DNA of 28,596 bases from Hysterium pulicare CBS 123377 (taxonomy: Eukaryota; Ascomycota; Dothideomycetes; Hysteriales; Hysteriaceae): assembly GCA_000467715.1 (NCBI GenBank), contig AJFK01001089.1, forward strand, positions 1 to 28,596, written 5' to 3'. Positions 1-11,308 of the stretch are shown here, piece by piece. The first letter of the stretch is position 1, and each line of letters begins with the position of its first letter. The notes beneath the pieces were generated by a model. The model worked only from the letters and a program-made list of their open reading frames with translations. It was not told the origin of the DNA and did no database searches. The translations under genes were made by a program, and so were the position numbers.

Positions 1-69
1 GGATTTGAAGGTCTTTTGGGACTGCTTGGTGGTGCTCCGATGATGGTGCTGGGTGGTGATAGGGGCCAT
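1..69 (-). CDS. tsr1: TSR1-like ribosome biogenesis protein, N-terminal fragment
   Basis: This is the first 23 codons of a minus-strand gene that continues past the left edge. The start ATG is at 69-67 and the frame is open to base 1. The peptide begins MAPITTQHHHRSTTK and runs on through Gln/Lys-rich sequence to FKS. A His cluster followed by RSTTK and then FKS is what I recall at the N-terminus of fungal TSR1, the GTPase-like factor needed for late 40S subunit assembly. The Bms1/Tsr1 core lies outside the window, so the call rests on this short stretch only. It is divergent from the STC1-domain gene and shares the 70-1100 intergenic region with it. Confidence 0.55.
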   Translation of the reverse strand, partial: MAPITTQHHHRSTTKQSQKTFKS

Positions 70-1100
70 GCTGCCACCGGCCTTGAATCTGAAGGGTAGA
101 GTCGCCACTTTGAATACGGATTTGTGCCGGAAGGCTGTCGAAGTAGATGAGGCGGAACAGCAGCGATAAATTTCGGTGCGTTTTCTTTATCGATAGATCG
201 AAATCTTGGCAGTTCAATTATGATGCAGGCTGGTCTGTGCGTCAGAGAAAAGTACGTCCTGTCGTCAAGATTCTGCGCAATCCATTACCACTGATCGAGT
301 AAAATTCGCTCTTCTGATGAAAGTCCTTCTTCGACAAGTAACTCTAGAGCTCGCGCTGGCGCAACGCCTTCACTTTTGCTGCCTACGCTCCAACGTAGTA
401 CCGCAATCTCAACAGAACAGAGCTCCGGAAACCTGCATTCATTACCTCACTGGACATTACGAGCACAGCGTACCTCATACTTTGAGCTGATTAGCCTCCT
501 CGTATGGTTTTAGATCACTCGTTCATCGGGGAATCAATAGAGAATTGAATGCTAAGATTAAGGGTCACAGGTATTGTGTGTAGTAGATAGATTAGAGTCT
601 TGCTAGATGGACAAGAGTGGTAAACAAACATGATTGAATTTCGTTTCTCGGTCAGGCGTGATGCTCTTCTTCTATTTTGGAAATGACTGCTCTCGTCCTT
701 CGACTTCCTCTCCTAGTAAGAAACACTTGGACAACCGCCGAAGAGCCTCTTCCTGCGTCTCATTCATCTTTAACCCATTTTTGATCGACTTAGAGTGTTC
801 ACTCTTCCACTACCAAGCCCCATTAGGCTCCAGTAATACTACCAGTGACTTCGGCTCATCATTTTCATACCACTACTTTCGTTCCTCTCTTGGCTTCATT
901 GCAGTGATCGTCATCACCATCATCAACAACACTTGTGCTGAGGACTCAGCTCGGAACGGCAACCCGCGCACGGAAGCCAACGCGACCTTCACCGCTATAA
1001 AGCCCACCAGCAACCTATTTATTTTGGCCTCACTTCCACCTACCAACTGTTGACTGCTTCTTTCATCACTACCATTTCTACCAATACGACAGCCCTGACC
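70..1100. other. Divergent intergenic region, TSR1-like / STC1-domain gene
   Basis: About 1 kb between two divergent start codons, presumably holding both promoters and 5' leaders. The part nearest the STC1-domain gene (about 630-1100) is rich in C/T tracts, as in fungal core promoters, and includes a TATAAA at 996. A plus-strand open stretch at 634-1053 is low-complexity Ser/Phe/Thr, has no true ATG at its reported start and resembles nothing I know, so I read it as leader or promoter. Confidence 0.6.
996..1001 (+). promoter_or_regulatory. TATA-like box upstream of the STC1-domain gene
   Basis: TATAAA about 100 bp before the start codon at 1101, inside a C/T-rich promoter-like stretch. The position is plausible, but there is no transcription-start evidence. 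Confidence 0.4.
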
Positions 1101-2482
1101 ATGCCGTCAAAGAAGAAATTGGGCTATCATGACTGGGCCTCCACGTGAGTCAATGACTTCTACAATTCAACATCCTTGGTAGACAAAGCTGATTATCCTA
1201 TAGCTATCAGAACGTCAAACTCCCCGACAAGTACGTGAGCCATCATCCAGCCTTTCCTCACTTCGACCGATAATAACGGGCTTTCGACATCTTCGTCTCA
1301 CTCGCGAACAACTCTTCGATTCAGAACACTTTCTATCATAGATTTCTCTGACACTGTCGTAGGCTAAAGTGCGGCCGCTGTCTGAAGTGGAAAGGCCAGC
1401 AGAATTACTCCAAGAAACAGTTGACTGACGCTAAAGAGAAGTACTCCACTAGCGGAGTCAATGCAAATGTCATGGTCAATTGTCGGCAATGCACTGGCCA
1501 GCAGATCGTCGAATTGGAGTGCTACATGTGCCAAAAGACGAAGGGTCTAGAGGAGTTTGCGAAGGCGCAGCGCTCCAAACCTGATCACGCCGTAAACCCT
1601 CCCACCACACATCCCTTGCTCGAATGGCAGGTTGCTGATTTTTTCTAGAAATGTTACGCTTGTATGGACAAGCAGCTGGAGCTCGAGCCGGTCGATGAAG
1701 TGAAGTACGATGACTCACGCCGTGCCATTTCGGCAGCTAAATTCGAGGGTCAATACATCGACTACTACGACGAGCCTTCTGCTAATGGCTCTACCGCTTT
1801 CTCTTCTACCACAGCTTCTCATGCTGTAAGTTTCTCGTTTATTTTCCTTCAACTCTTTGGTCTGTAGGCAAAACTGAAAAACATTAGGACGACGACTTCG
1901 AAGCTGGCGGAGTTGCGCTCGACATGGACAACCTCTCTATCTCTGACTCTATTAGCCGCTCTGTCGTCTCTAAAACTACGACCAACACCCTGATTGATCT
2001 TGGCAACACGATTCAACCAACAACTGGTGCCTACACACAGCCTGCTGTAACTAAGCTTGGAGGCGATGATTGGAAGCTCGTTCAAGGCAAATCCTGGAAG
2101 TCTCAATCACTGCGTTCTGGATCGGCTACACCATCTGTGAGCGGAATGGCCAGCACTGCTCCATCTACGATCTCTGGCTTCCATCCCGCCAAATATGGCC
2201 ATCCTGGTGGCTCCATCAGCCGTGGACCCTCCGGAACTGGATCCACCTTCGCCTCGAATGTGACCGAACCATCCGAGCCAGTCATGCATAAGAGTGGTTT
2301 CGCCAAAATCAAAGCCTACGTATGTAGTTCCTGACAGGAATGGTGGAAGACTCTGCTAACTTTGATCAAAGAAACCACCTCCAAAGGCCTTCGACGAGTC
2401 GTCTGACAAATCTGATGAGGATGATGAATGGAATAGCGATCCGGGCAACGACAGCGACAACGATAGTGTCACTTCCATCTAG
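1101..2482 (+). CDS. STC1-domain zinc-finger protein
   Basis: Six exons (1101-1144, 1204-1230, 1363-1591, 1649-1825, 1888-2319, 2372-2482) join in frame to 339 aa. Residues 27-105 carry four CxxC pairs (C27/C30, C64/C67, C77/C80, C102/C105) with the spacing and the CGRC, CRQC and CYMC motifs of the fungal Stc1 domain, a LIM-like tandem zinc finger. In fission yeast Stc1 bridges Argonaute/siRNA complexes to the CLRC H3K9 methyltransferase complex; whether this longer homologue does so is inference. The rest is Ser/Thr/Gly-rich and probably disordered, ending in an acidic tail (DDEWNSDPGNDSDNDS). The fourth CxxC is completed only by splicing out the 57-bp intron at 1592-1648; reading through it gives a premature stop. 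The second intron, 132 bp, is longer than usual and could hide an alternative acceptor. Confidence 0.85.
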
Positions 2483-3178
2483 GAAGCTGATACGTCGCCG
2501 TCATTGTCCTTCCAATCATCTGCTATTCAACCCCACGGTCCGTGTGTTTCTTGAGGTCCTCCAAATTGCTCTCTAGATCTCAGAGAACCCATAGCTTTGG
2601 TTAAATTGCTTCCGACCTCGGTGCACTGGCGACATGATTATTGTCGCTCTATATTGATGGTATCACTGGAGGTTGTTCACTGCACACATCATATAGCTTT
2701 CCAAATTGGGCTCATTGGCCTTGGTCTTATGTAAATAGGATAATAAACTTTCCTGGCATCAAGAATCCCTCTTGATCCATATTTAGCCCTGTCCACTAGA
2801 TCATAACAGGGTTTGACTTCACCTTTACAATCCATTTCTGGTCCTATTACAATTCAAATTTGAAGAATAGCCCCATCTGTGTCGCTGTTGCCTAGGATCG
2901 TGAATCATGAATCAAATACGCAGAAGCTGTCCAGCATCGTGTGACGTGAATAGGGGTTGATTAGTGAAGCTACTCCTGTTTACGTATAAATTGCCACCCG
3001 TGACTGCGCGCCTGGGTGTCGTCGCGATTTTTTAAGGGCCCCGCCAACCTAAACCTTGTCCTCCCATCGACCAATCTTCCTTTCTTCAACAACCTCACCG
3101 CAATCCCCGTACAACCATCGTCCCTTTGTCGTTTTCCTTTCGTCTTCCAAATTCGTTATTCTAACGCGTATAGACAGA
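2483..3178. other. Intergenic region, STC1-domain gene 3' end to RAD7
   Basis: Holds the 3' UTR of the left gene and the RAD7 promoter. A TATAAA lies at 2985-2990, about 190 bp before the RAD7 start. From about 3050 the sequence turns C/T-rich, typical of a fungal core promoter and leader, and an ACGCGT sits just before the start. I see no other coding or structural signal. Confidence 0.5.
3164..3169. promoter_or_regulatory. ACGCGT (MCB-like) motif at the RAD7 start
   Basis: The MluI cell-cycle box core, ACGCGT, lies 10 bp before the RAD7 initiator. In yeasts MBF binds this motif in S-phase promoters. The position is so close to the start that it may lie in the leader. The hexamer occurs elsewhere in the window at about the chance rate, so function is not established. 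Confidence 0.2.
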
Positions 3179-5336
3179 ATGTAAGTATCTCAAGCGCTCA
3201 TCGGATCGTACTTGAGACTAATTCCTGTCGAATAGGTCGGGTCGTAGAGCCGGCAACCGCATTCGTGGACCGTGAGTTCCTCTTGTATTCCATATTGTTG
3301 ACTGAAGCCATTAACAAGTTGCCCAGGCATTCCGCTTTGACAGACTTCCTCGCTGTGAGTTGACGCTCTTTTGACGCTCTTGTCCTGCGTTTGCTCCGTA
3401 GCCTTCTCAGACCCGTTCCATTCGATGTAGGGAGTCCAATCTAACCTCAGCGCAATGTAGGCCAACAACATATCCGCCCAAGAAATTCGAGACTCCTACC
3501 GTCAACGAGTCGAGCAAGCAACACAACAGAATGGAGAAGAGGAGGCGGGAAATGACGATGCATCCGCCGCTCAAGCGCAGGCTGATGAAGAAGCCGAAGC
3601 AGCAGCACAGGCAGAGGCTAGCGCGCGAGCTGCAGAGCGATCGCGCAAACGAAAACGCAACCAACATAATCAGGAGGAGGCCATCGCGAAGATAAAGAAA
3701 GGCAAGGAGGCCAAGAAGCGAGCTGCGAAAAAGAAGAAGCGCGATAATTCGGACAATGATGACGACTCCGACTACGATGATGTCCTCGGAGACATGTATA
3801 AGAAGGCCAAACCGCTTCCTGGACAATTGGAGAACTGCGAGTTGTGTGGCAAGCGATTCACTGTGACACCGTACAGCAAAGCCGGACCTGATGGGGGCTT
3901 GGTTTGCGCACCTTGTGGAAAGGAGATAACAAAAGATGCAAAGGCAGCTGAAAAGGCGAAGAAGCCGACTGTCAGAAAAGCACGTCGCAAACTTGAGAGC
4001 AACCGTCTTGATGGTGTGAGCACACATGGCGCGAAGAGCCTGCAAACACTCTGCATCGAGAAGCTGGCTCAGCATTCTCTGGATATCGAAGAGTTTGGCG
4101 AACTGCCAGATTCTCTACTAAACCGTCTTAGCGAGATCTTCTCGAAGAAACGTGTTATGAATCCTAGGACTATGCAATTGTTTCTTCGACCAGACTTGGA
4201 CACGGTTGCCATCCATGAGAGCGCCTGTATGTCCTTTGATATCCACCGCATTGCTGCTTTGCTAACATATCACAGACTTGGAGACTGAGGACTATAACCA
4301 GATCTTTGCTGTCGTTCCAAAGATCCAGAGACTTGTTCTGCGTAACTGCTGCCAATTCAAAGACTCTAACATGGATTATATGATGGAGAAGGCACTAGCG
4401 CTTAAATGGATCGAGCTCTATGGAGCGAATCTTGTAGGAAACGACAAATGGATCGACATGTTTGTGAGCCGCGGCAAAGACCTTGAAACACTCAAGCTTT
4501 CCTGGCTCGATGCAGCATTCGACGACCAAGCTATGGAGGCTATGGTAGAGTTCTGCCCGAATGTGTCTCGCTTGAAGCTCAAGCGCTGCCGCCAACTTAC
4601 CGTCGAAACGATTGAAGCTCTTTCACGTGCGCAGAATTTACGACATCTTTCTCTTCAGCTCAGCAACCAGATCCCAGGAGAGAATCTCGTCGACCTTATT
4701 AGCAGCGTTGGCGCACAGCTCCGTACGCTTTCCCTTGAAGAATTTTCCGATGCCCCAGATGGAGTTCTTGCTGCTATTCACGATACTTGCCGCCATCTCG
4801 TTAAGTTCCGTCTTTCAGAGAATGACTATTGCACCGATGCGGGCTATGTGGCACTTTTCAAGGACTGGGCAAATCCGCCTCTCAGGTTTATCGATGTCAA
4901 CAGTAATCGCGACCTTGATAACAACAATCCAGAAGGTCCTGAAGAGCCCAACGGAGTTGCTTCAGAAGGCTTCAAGGCTTTGATGGCCCACTCCGGATCG
5001 AAGGTCGAACGCCTCAACATCTCGAGTTGTCGACACATCTCGCTCGCTACATTGTGCGAAGTTTTCGACGGCAAGAAACATTACCCCGAGCTGAAGGAAA
5101 TCAATCTTTCTTTCTGCACGAGAGTCGACACGGTAGTTGTGGCTGGCATCTTCCGCAGCTGTCCGGCTCTGAAGAAGCTCGTCGCTTTCGGATGTTTCCA
5201 GATTGCGGACGTGGTTGTGCCTAAGGGCATTGTGATGATTGGAGTGCCGAGAGCTCATGATGCTATTGAGCAATTTGGAGACAGCTTGCTCAACGTTGAT
5301 CAGGCTTTGGGTGCTATGATTGACGTCGGCGCTTAG
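3179..5336 (+). CDS. rad7: DNA repair protein Rad7 (leucine-rich, GG-NER)
   Basis: Five exons (3179-3180, 3236-3271, 3327-3354, 3461-4226, 4276-5336) give 630 aa. The initiator is split: AT at 3179-3180 joins G at 3236, giving MSGRRAGNRIRGP then HSALTDFLA, the conserved Rad7 N-terminus. Residues about 60-130 are Ala/Glu- and Lys/Arg-rich (charged, disordered). A C4 zinc-binding motif follows (C148/C151, C171/C174), then from about 270 leucine-rich repeats of the F-box/LRR type (for example LKLKRCRQLT, LNISSCRHIS, INLSFCTRVD) to near the C-terminus. Yeast Rad7 (565 aa) works with Rad16 and Abf1, and in an Elc1-Cul3 ubiquitin ligase, to recognise UV damage in non-transcribed DNA. The intron at 3355-3460 contains several upstream AGs; the acceptor chosen is the one giving FLAANNISAQEIR. 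Confidence 0.92.
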
Positions 5337-6003
5337 GGCTATGGGTCCATGGTAATTGACGAAGTGGTGTGGTGGCCGATAGCAGGCAACTCGGGCACTT
5401 GACGAGTAGGGAGCTGTCTCTATGTATACGACTACCTTCATTCTATCCATTATTTCTGAGGTACGGATACCAAGCAATATTTCCTTCTTCGGCCATGGGC
5501 GGCGTTAAGCATGGGCGGAATACCAGATTCAGGATCCCATAGCATGCTCTAGTAGGTAGCTTATTTGCAGCAGAATACAATGACACCTAAGTTGCCCACT
5601 TGTCTATTGTTTGGTTATCATGAATTTCGCTGCGAGTCAGTTATCTTCAGCGTTGCTGACACACGAACCGGCAGTTCGTGCAGGGACCCCACATCGCGAC
5701 TCTACGACGCGTTGACGTAGTGTCTTTCTCTTTGAAGCTCTCACAACCCCGCATCATGGGGATGGTCCGATCCGAGGCACGCGCAACAGCTTGCAGAGGC
5801 ACGAGAAATGCTATACGGACTTCTATATCTTTCTGGCTTCCTTTCTTTTCTTCCTTACTCCTCCCTTTCTCCAATTGGTTCTCTAGAAGCGATTGAATTT
5901 ATTCACTGACTATAAAATTATTTACCCGCTACTCGACTGCTGCTACTTTTGAGATATCGTAACATCACCAACAACAGAGATCTAGAAGAATAACACAAGC
6001 ATC
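5337..6003. other. Intergenic region, RAD7 3' end to alcohol dehydrogenase
   Basis: About 670 bp holding the RAD7 3' UTR and the dehydrogenase promoter. From about 5820 it is strongly C/T-rich (fungal core-promoter type), then comes a TATA box at 5911 and an A-rich leader ending ACACAAGCATC before the start codon. I see no gene in it. Confidence 0.6.
5911..5917 (+). promoter_or_regulatory. TATA box of the alcohol dehydrogenase gene
   Basis: TATAAAA 93 bp upstream of the ATG at 6004, just after a long C/T tract. Sequence, spacing and context fit a core promoter. Confidence 0.55.
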
Positions 6004-7536
6004 ATGACTTCTGTCGAGATACCGAAGAAGTACAAGGCTGCCGTATACGACAAGCCCGGTAGCATCTCCACTGCAATTGAGGAATTGGATATGCCAGAGC
6101 CAGGACCGGGTCAAGTACTGATCAATCTGTATGGAACCATTTCTCGAATCGTCCATCTTTCCTCCCTCTCTATCCCCTCTACTCAACTCCCCAGCAACCA
6201 TATCCAACCCTCCAATTCCTTCTCCAATTCCAAGACCACCCACCCTTTCACTAACACACCCCACAGAACCCACTCAGGCGTATGCCACTCTGACATGGGC
6301 ATCATGCTAAACTCGTGGGCCGCTCTCCCCTTCCCGACACAGAAAGGCCAAGTCGGCGGCCACGAAGGCGTCGGCAAGATCGTGAAAATGGGTCCTGGAG
6401 CCGAGGCCGCGGCTGTGAAAGTAGGCGATAGGGTTGGCATCAAGTGGGTCAGCGCGATTTGTGATTCGTGTCCTGCTTGTTTGGCAGGGTATGACGGTGT
6501 ATGTTTCAACGCTGTGAGTAGATCTGTTCTCTATTGTAGGAGGGATGGTGCGTAATCAGGGGAACAGGGAAGGGATTGGGATTGAGATTAGTTGCTGATC
6601 TGAGTGCCATATAGAAAGTCTCGGGATACTATACCCCCGGCACCTTCCAACAATACGTCCTCGGCCCTGCTAGCTACGTAACACCCATTCCAGACGGTCT
6701 CGAAAGCGCAGACGCGGCGCCCATGCTCTGCGCAGGCGTAACATCCTACGCAGCGCTCAGAAAGAGCGGTGCGGAGAGCGGTCAATGGGTCGTGATACTA
6801 GGTACGTACATACTTCCAAACATACTTATCCCCTTTCTCCATATCATATCAGTCTACTCACTACCCTTTCTCTCACCTACCTACCCTTTCCAAATGCTGA
6901 TGAAGATATGCGTATCCAGGAGCCGGCGGCGGCCTCGGCCACCTCGCAGTCCAACTCTCCGCCCGCGCCATCGGCCACCGCGTCATAGCAATCGACCACT
7001 CGTCCAAAAAATCCCTCTCGCTCTCCTCAGGCGCCGAGCACTTTATCCCCATCGACGGCACACCGTCCCTCCCGGACGCCGTAAAAGCGCTCACGGACGG
7101 CATCGGCGCCCATGCGGTGCTCGTGCTGACAGCCAACAACGCCGCGTACGCAACCAGTATGGAGTTGCTGCGGTTTGGGGGCCGGTTGGTTGTTGTGGGA
7201 ATTCCGGAAGGCGAACCGGTGCCGATTAAGGGGGCGCTGCCGCAGTTTATTGTGGCGAAGGCGTTGAGTGTTGTGGGGATTGCGGTGGGGAATCGGAGGG
7301 AGGCGAAGGAGTGTTTGGATTTTGCTGTGAGTATTTTCCCCCCGTTCCCTTGCCTGAGAGAAGGAGGGAAAGGGAGAGAGAGACAGAGAGATTTTGGCTA
7401 ATGCGGACGGTGGTGTTAGGCTCGCGGCATCGTCAAAACCCATTTCCGCGTCGAGAAAATGGAGAAACTCACGGACGTCTTTCAGGAAATGTTTGATGGG
7501 AAGTTGCAGGGTCGTGTTGTTTTAGATCTGTCGTAG
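6004..7536 (+). CDS. Zinc-dependent alcohol dehydrogenase (yeast ADH type)
   Basis: Five exons (6004-6128, 6267-6513, 6615-6801, 6920-7326, 7420-7536) join to 360 aa, normal for the medium-chain family. The protein should oxidise primary alcohols, or reduce aldehydes, with NAD(H). Catalytic zinc ligands are C48 (GVCHSD), H74 (GHEGVG) and C163. The structural zinc site is C107-x2-C110-x2-C113-x7-C121. The nucleotide fold shows GAGGGLG at 187-193 and an acidic residue D212 after the second strand, which favours NAD over NADP. No signal or targeting peptide is evident, so it is probably cytosolic. The four introns are 138, 101, 118 and 93 bp, clearly longer than elsewhere in the window, and C/T- or GA-rich. 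The last exon is short (38 residues) but restores the conserved end ARGIVKTHFRVEKM...GRVVLDLS. Substrate range cannot be told from sequence, so I give no numbered ADH symbol. Confidence 0.93.
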
Positions 7537-8257
7537 ATGGCGAGGGGAGTAGTAGCGAGGTATATAACGAAGTTCAGTCCACCGAAGATATATAAGACGA
7601 GGAAAGGCAGCCGTTAGATGTTGGCCATCGTCTTTTTGGGACGCAGATATGCTGTGTGAGATGCCTATGTATATCTACTTCAAATCACGCACGCGTTTCT
7701 CCTGTTCAACGCATGTTGTCGGGAATGTGAGGTCAACTCGTAAATTAGGAGGGTACATAAAGCCCACACTATCACAATCACAAAATACATCCCACAAAAA
7801 GGCACACAGTCAAATGGCTCAGAAGATTTCCCATACGTCTACAAATACAAGTCCACCCCACATAATCGCCCTCCACACTCTCCCAGCTATATCTGCAGCC
7901 AGCTCAGCGGCCGTTTCAAGGGACATTGCATCCATCAAACATAAATCTGTAAACCCAGATACGCCCCAAGAAGAAACTACAAGGTGGTATAATATAAAAA
8001 TACAATTCGGGCGGTTTCGCAAACGAAGAAAAAGGAAACAAGTTCCGAACACCAAAACAGAAAGGTGGGGGAAATGTTACAAACTTCTTTTTCATGATTT
8101 CGTGTGATCTTTTTGAGTTGTCGTTGAAAATGCGCGTTTCCCAGATTCCTTATATGCCCGATTTTTGCCATGCCCGACATGTTATTCCCTAGGAAGAACC
8201 CTCGTCCCACACGGGGAGCGAGGGGTAAGAAGATGAAGTCGAGAAAGAGCTTCGAAA
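7537..8257. other. Convergent intergenic region, ADH / STE11 3' ends
   Basis: About 720 bp between the stop codons of two convergent genes, so mainly 3' UTRs. It is A-rich with AC-rich stretches around 7740-8050. A plus-strand open stretch at 7649-8107 (152 codons) is basic and low-complexity, has no recognisable domain and lies where the dehydrogenase 3' UTR should be; I do not call it a gene. Confidence 0.6.
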
Positions 8258-11200
8258 TCAACCCGAGATACGACAGAAAGGTGAAGCGAGCAGTTCCTCG
8301 GCTGAAGGTCTCTTCTCATGATCGATCATGAAGGTCTGACTCAAGAAAGCACGCGCATCATCTCCCGCATTATCGGGCATAGTAGGGCTCGCATCGCCAC
8401 TTCCGCCGATCTTGAAGATGGCTTGGAGTTGTGTGCAGTTGGGATGTGGATGACTGCCCGTAAACATTTCAACGATGAGACAGCCGAGAGACCAGATATC
8501 GGCTTTGCGTGTGTAAGCGGTTTGCCGTACGACTTCTGGGGCCATCCAGAAGACGGAACCTTGAAGTGAGACGCGCTGATTGCCTTTCTTGCCGGCGCCC
8601 GGACCGCTGAGAATAGAGGAGGCTTCGACACGTTTGGAGATACCGAAGTCGGAGATTTTGACGCTGCCTTTGTTGTCGACGAGGATGTTGGCGCCTTTAA
8701 TGTCGCGGTGGATAATGTCGCGGGAGTGGAGGTATGCGAGACCTTGCAGGATTTGGCGGACGAAGTTTTGGATGAGCGATTCGCCAAGCGGACCGTAGTT
8801 GACGAGCATAGTCGCGACGGAGCCGCCGGGGACGTATTCGAGGAAAATGTTGAGGTGGTTTTCGTCGGAATTCGAGCCGAGATATTGCACAATGTTCTTG
8901 TGCTTGAGGTCGCGGAGGAGGCCGATTTCGTGCTTGAGTGCTTCAACCATATTCGTCTTTCTCTGGTCCATTTGGGACGTTCCGGAGGGTGAAGGTACTT
9001 CGACCTGCTTGACGGCCATGAGTTCACCGGTCACAGCGTGCAGAGCGAGGTAGACGCTGCCGAAGGAACCTTGGCCGATCAGCGCGCCCTTCATGTATTT
9101 GACGTTTTCCCATGAGTCTTGCTCAAGATACTCGGTCAATTCTTCGTCAAATTCTTCACCGTCCTCCGCAATTGCTTGTGAGAGACGCTTGTTCAGTGAA
9201 TCGCCGGCCTCGGTGTTGCCACTGCTGCTGCCAGCTAGACTGCTTCCGCCGTCGTCAAAGTATGATTGGAGCGAGGTGTGTCCTTCGGGATCAGTAACAG
9301 CAAGAGTGTCAGAGCCACTCTCGCCGCCAAAGGAAACGTAAGACTTGCGGTTCGGTTCCAATGGTGACTCTTCCTCCAACGGTTCGAGCACCGACGAGGC
9401 AACAGAGTCGCGGTAGCCAGACTGCGATGGTAACCCAAGACGCATGACTGATAGAGGACGAAGAGGGCGTGCTTGGTTTGCACCTTGCTGGAGCCAGTTG
9501 TCTGCGATTGAAGGAAGCGGAGGAGCGTCGCGGAGGCTGGAGGCGACGCTGTAGTTGGAAGCCATTGAAAGACGAGAGGTTGCGCGGCTGATGCGTCGTG
9601 AGCGTCTTACAGACATTCGAATGGTTTTGTCGATTTCTTCCTTTTCGACGTCGGGGAAGTATGAGGTGAGATCGGACGTGATCAATTCACTTGGAGGACG
9701 GGCGCCGTAGAATTGTTTTAGCTTCCGGGCCCGTGCGCTTGTCGTGGATTGCATACTATCAGCACGCTCCAAATCCTGAACGGTCGAGTGAATGTGCCTT
9801 TCACGCTCCCTAGCCGAGGCTGGTGAAAGGGGGTAGCTGACAGCCGCTAGTGATTCACCGGTGATTTTCTCGATCTTCATTTGGCTGCGATTGCTGGTCG
9901 GCAGGATGATGTTTTGAGTCTGCTGCAACTGTTGCTGCTGGTAGATGCCGGCAGCAGCTTTCAACTGGTCTTCTTCAGGCTCACCTGTGTGAATCTTCCG
10001 AAGGACTAGCCTCCCTTTCTCGTGACGCGTGCGGTCACTGCAGACACGAATGAGCTCAGATTCGCTCAAGCGGCGGCACAGTGCTGCGTTCGGCTCGGCA
10101 CCGTCCAACACATAAAAGCAATAATTCTTCACATGGGCTTCATTCAACTGCCCCTTTCTCAATGTTTTCAACATGATGTCTTCAGCATTCTTGCAGCCCT
10201 CGATGTTTACCACCGAAGATCGCCCATTGTCGAAGATCACTCTGATCAAGGCTTTGTCGGCAGGGAGGATAGCACTGTTTGTAGCACTATCAAAACTTGG
10301 GCTTGCTCTTACGTGATGAGCGAAACGGGCAGTTTGAGGGGTTTCGGTTGGAGTGGTCCTTGTCTGGGTCACATACCGAGCAGTTGGCTCGCCAGCCCGC
10401 CCAGAAGTGCTTGAAGCACTCAGAGGATGCCCGAAATATTGAACGCCATAGTCCTTCTTAGCTGCATCCTTCGGACTATTCATTCCACCATACCGTTGAG
10501 AGCGTAGGCTTCGGTTCTCCGGCTCAACGAGGGGAGAACCTGGTCGTGAGGGGGGCTTTGAAGCAAACTGAAGAGCTGATGCATAATTGAGATCCGAGCC
10601 GGTGATTTGCCTTGACATTCGTTTCTCCGAACGAGAGCTAGGTAATGAACGGCCAGAATGTAACGGCCGGGGTGATCCAGATGATGGAGGTGTATAGGCG
10701 GTATTATCGAGGGTTGCTAGTGATTGCTGTGACAAGCGTTAGTGGTGTTTTAATGAAGCTTGAACAGTTAAGGCATACCCTATTAGATGCTCTCCTTGAT
10801 GCTTTCCTGTATTCCTTATTTCGAAACACCTTTGCTTGTGTGCTTATGCGGACTCTGTCACCAATCTTTTTGATCCCCATGTCCTTCAGGGCCGTGGAAT
10901 CCATCTCCATGAGGTTCTCGCCATTGATATGATTTTCTGTAGAATGTTAGCGGGGATGCATCAGTAGTATTGAATTTCAACGTACTCTTGAACAGATCCA
11001 CATATTGAGGGCAATTGATACTATGAAGCCACGCTCCCACTTTATCTTCATCCCAGTTCCTAAGGGCCACGTTAGTATTTTCCCGTTCAACAATATTTGA
11101 GATGGGCATCCTACCTAACAGCATCGGGGGAGTCGTATGTCTCGGAGAATTCGGATTCGGTAGGAGATGCGAAGAAGGCGTTATCGGACCTTGACGCTGG

Positions 11201-11308
11201 AGGGTGAGCGCGGTAGGTAGGTAGATTAGAGTTGTATTGAGAGGATGACTGTCCAGATGCACCGAGCGGCGGCGCTGGATACGGCGATTTGGAAGCTAAC
11301 ATGGCCAT
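8258..11308 (-). CDS. ste11: MAPKKK Ste11 (SAM, RA-like and kinase domains)
   Basis: Four exons on the minus strand (11308-11115, 11059-10986, 10936-10779, 10726-8258) give 964 aa. A SAM domain spans about 66-131 (NWDEDKVGAWLHSINCPQY...GDRVRI) and is split across the first three exons. A Ras-association-like domain lies at about 300-388 (ALIRVIFDNGRSSVVNIEGC). The protein kinase domain covers 684-961: glycine loop GQGSFGSV, K715 in MAVK, HRDIKGAN with D817, DFG at 835-837, and APE. This order is that of yeast Ste11 and Neurospora NRC-1, which act above Ste7 and Fus3/Kss1-type kinases in mating, cell fusion and invasive growth and can feed the HOG pathway. The start at 11308 has an in-frame TGA 30 bp upstream; a second ATG is two codons later. 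The first intron has a TACTAAC branch site. The linker between domains is Ser-rich and probably phosphorylated. Confidence 0.95.

Noticed and set aside
634-1053. 139-codon plus-strand ORF upstream of the STC1-domain gene
   Set aside because: No ATG at its start, low complexity, and it overlaps the TATA and C/T-rich promoter region.
3407-4075. 222-codon minus-strand ORF opposite RAD7, Leu/Cys/Ser-rich
   Set aside because: It is the antisense of the Lys/Glu/Ala-rich RAD7 exon, whose composition yields long open antisense frames; no domain is seen.
7649-8107. 152-codon plus-strand ORF between ADH and STE11
   Set aside because: Low-complexity basic sequence in the expected 3' UTR, with no domain and no promoter-like sequence ahead of it.
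8341-9027. 228-codon minus-strand ORF inside the STE11 kinase region
   Set aside because: Same strand, shifted frame of the kinase domain; Ser/Thr-rich nonsense composition and no ATG at its start.
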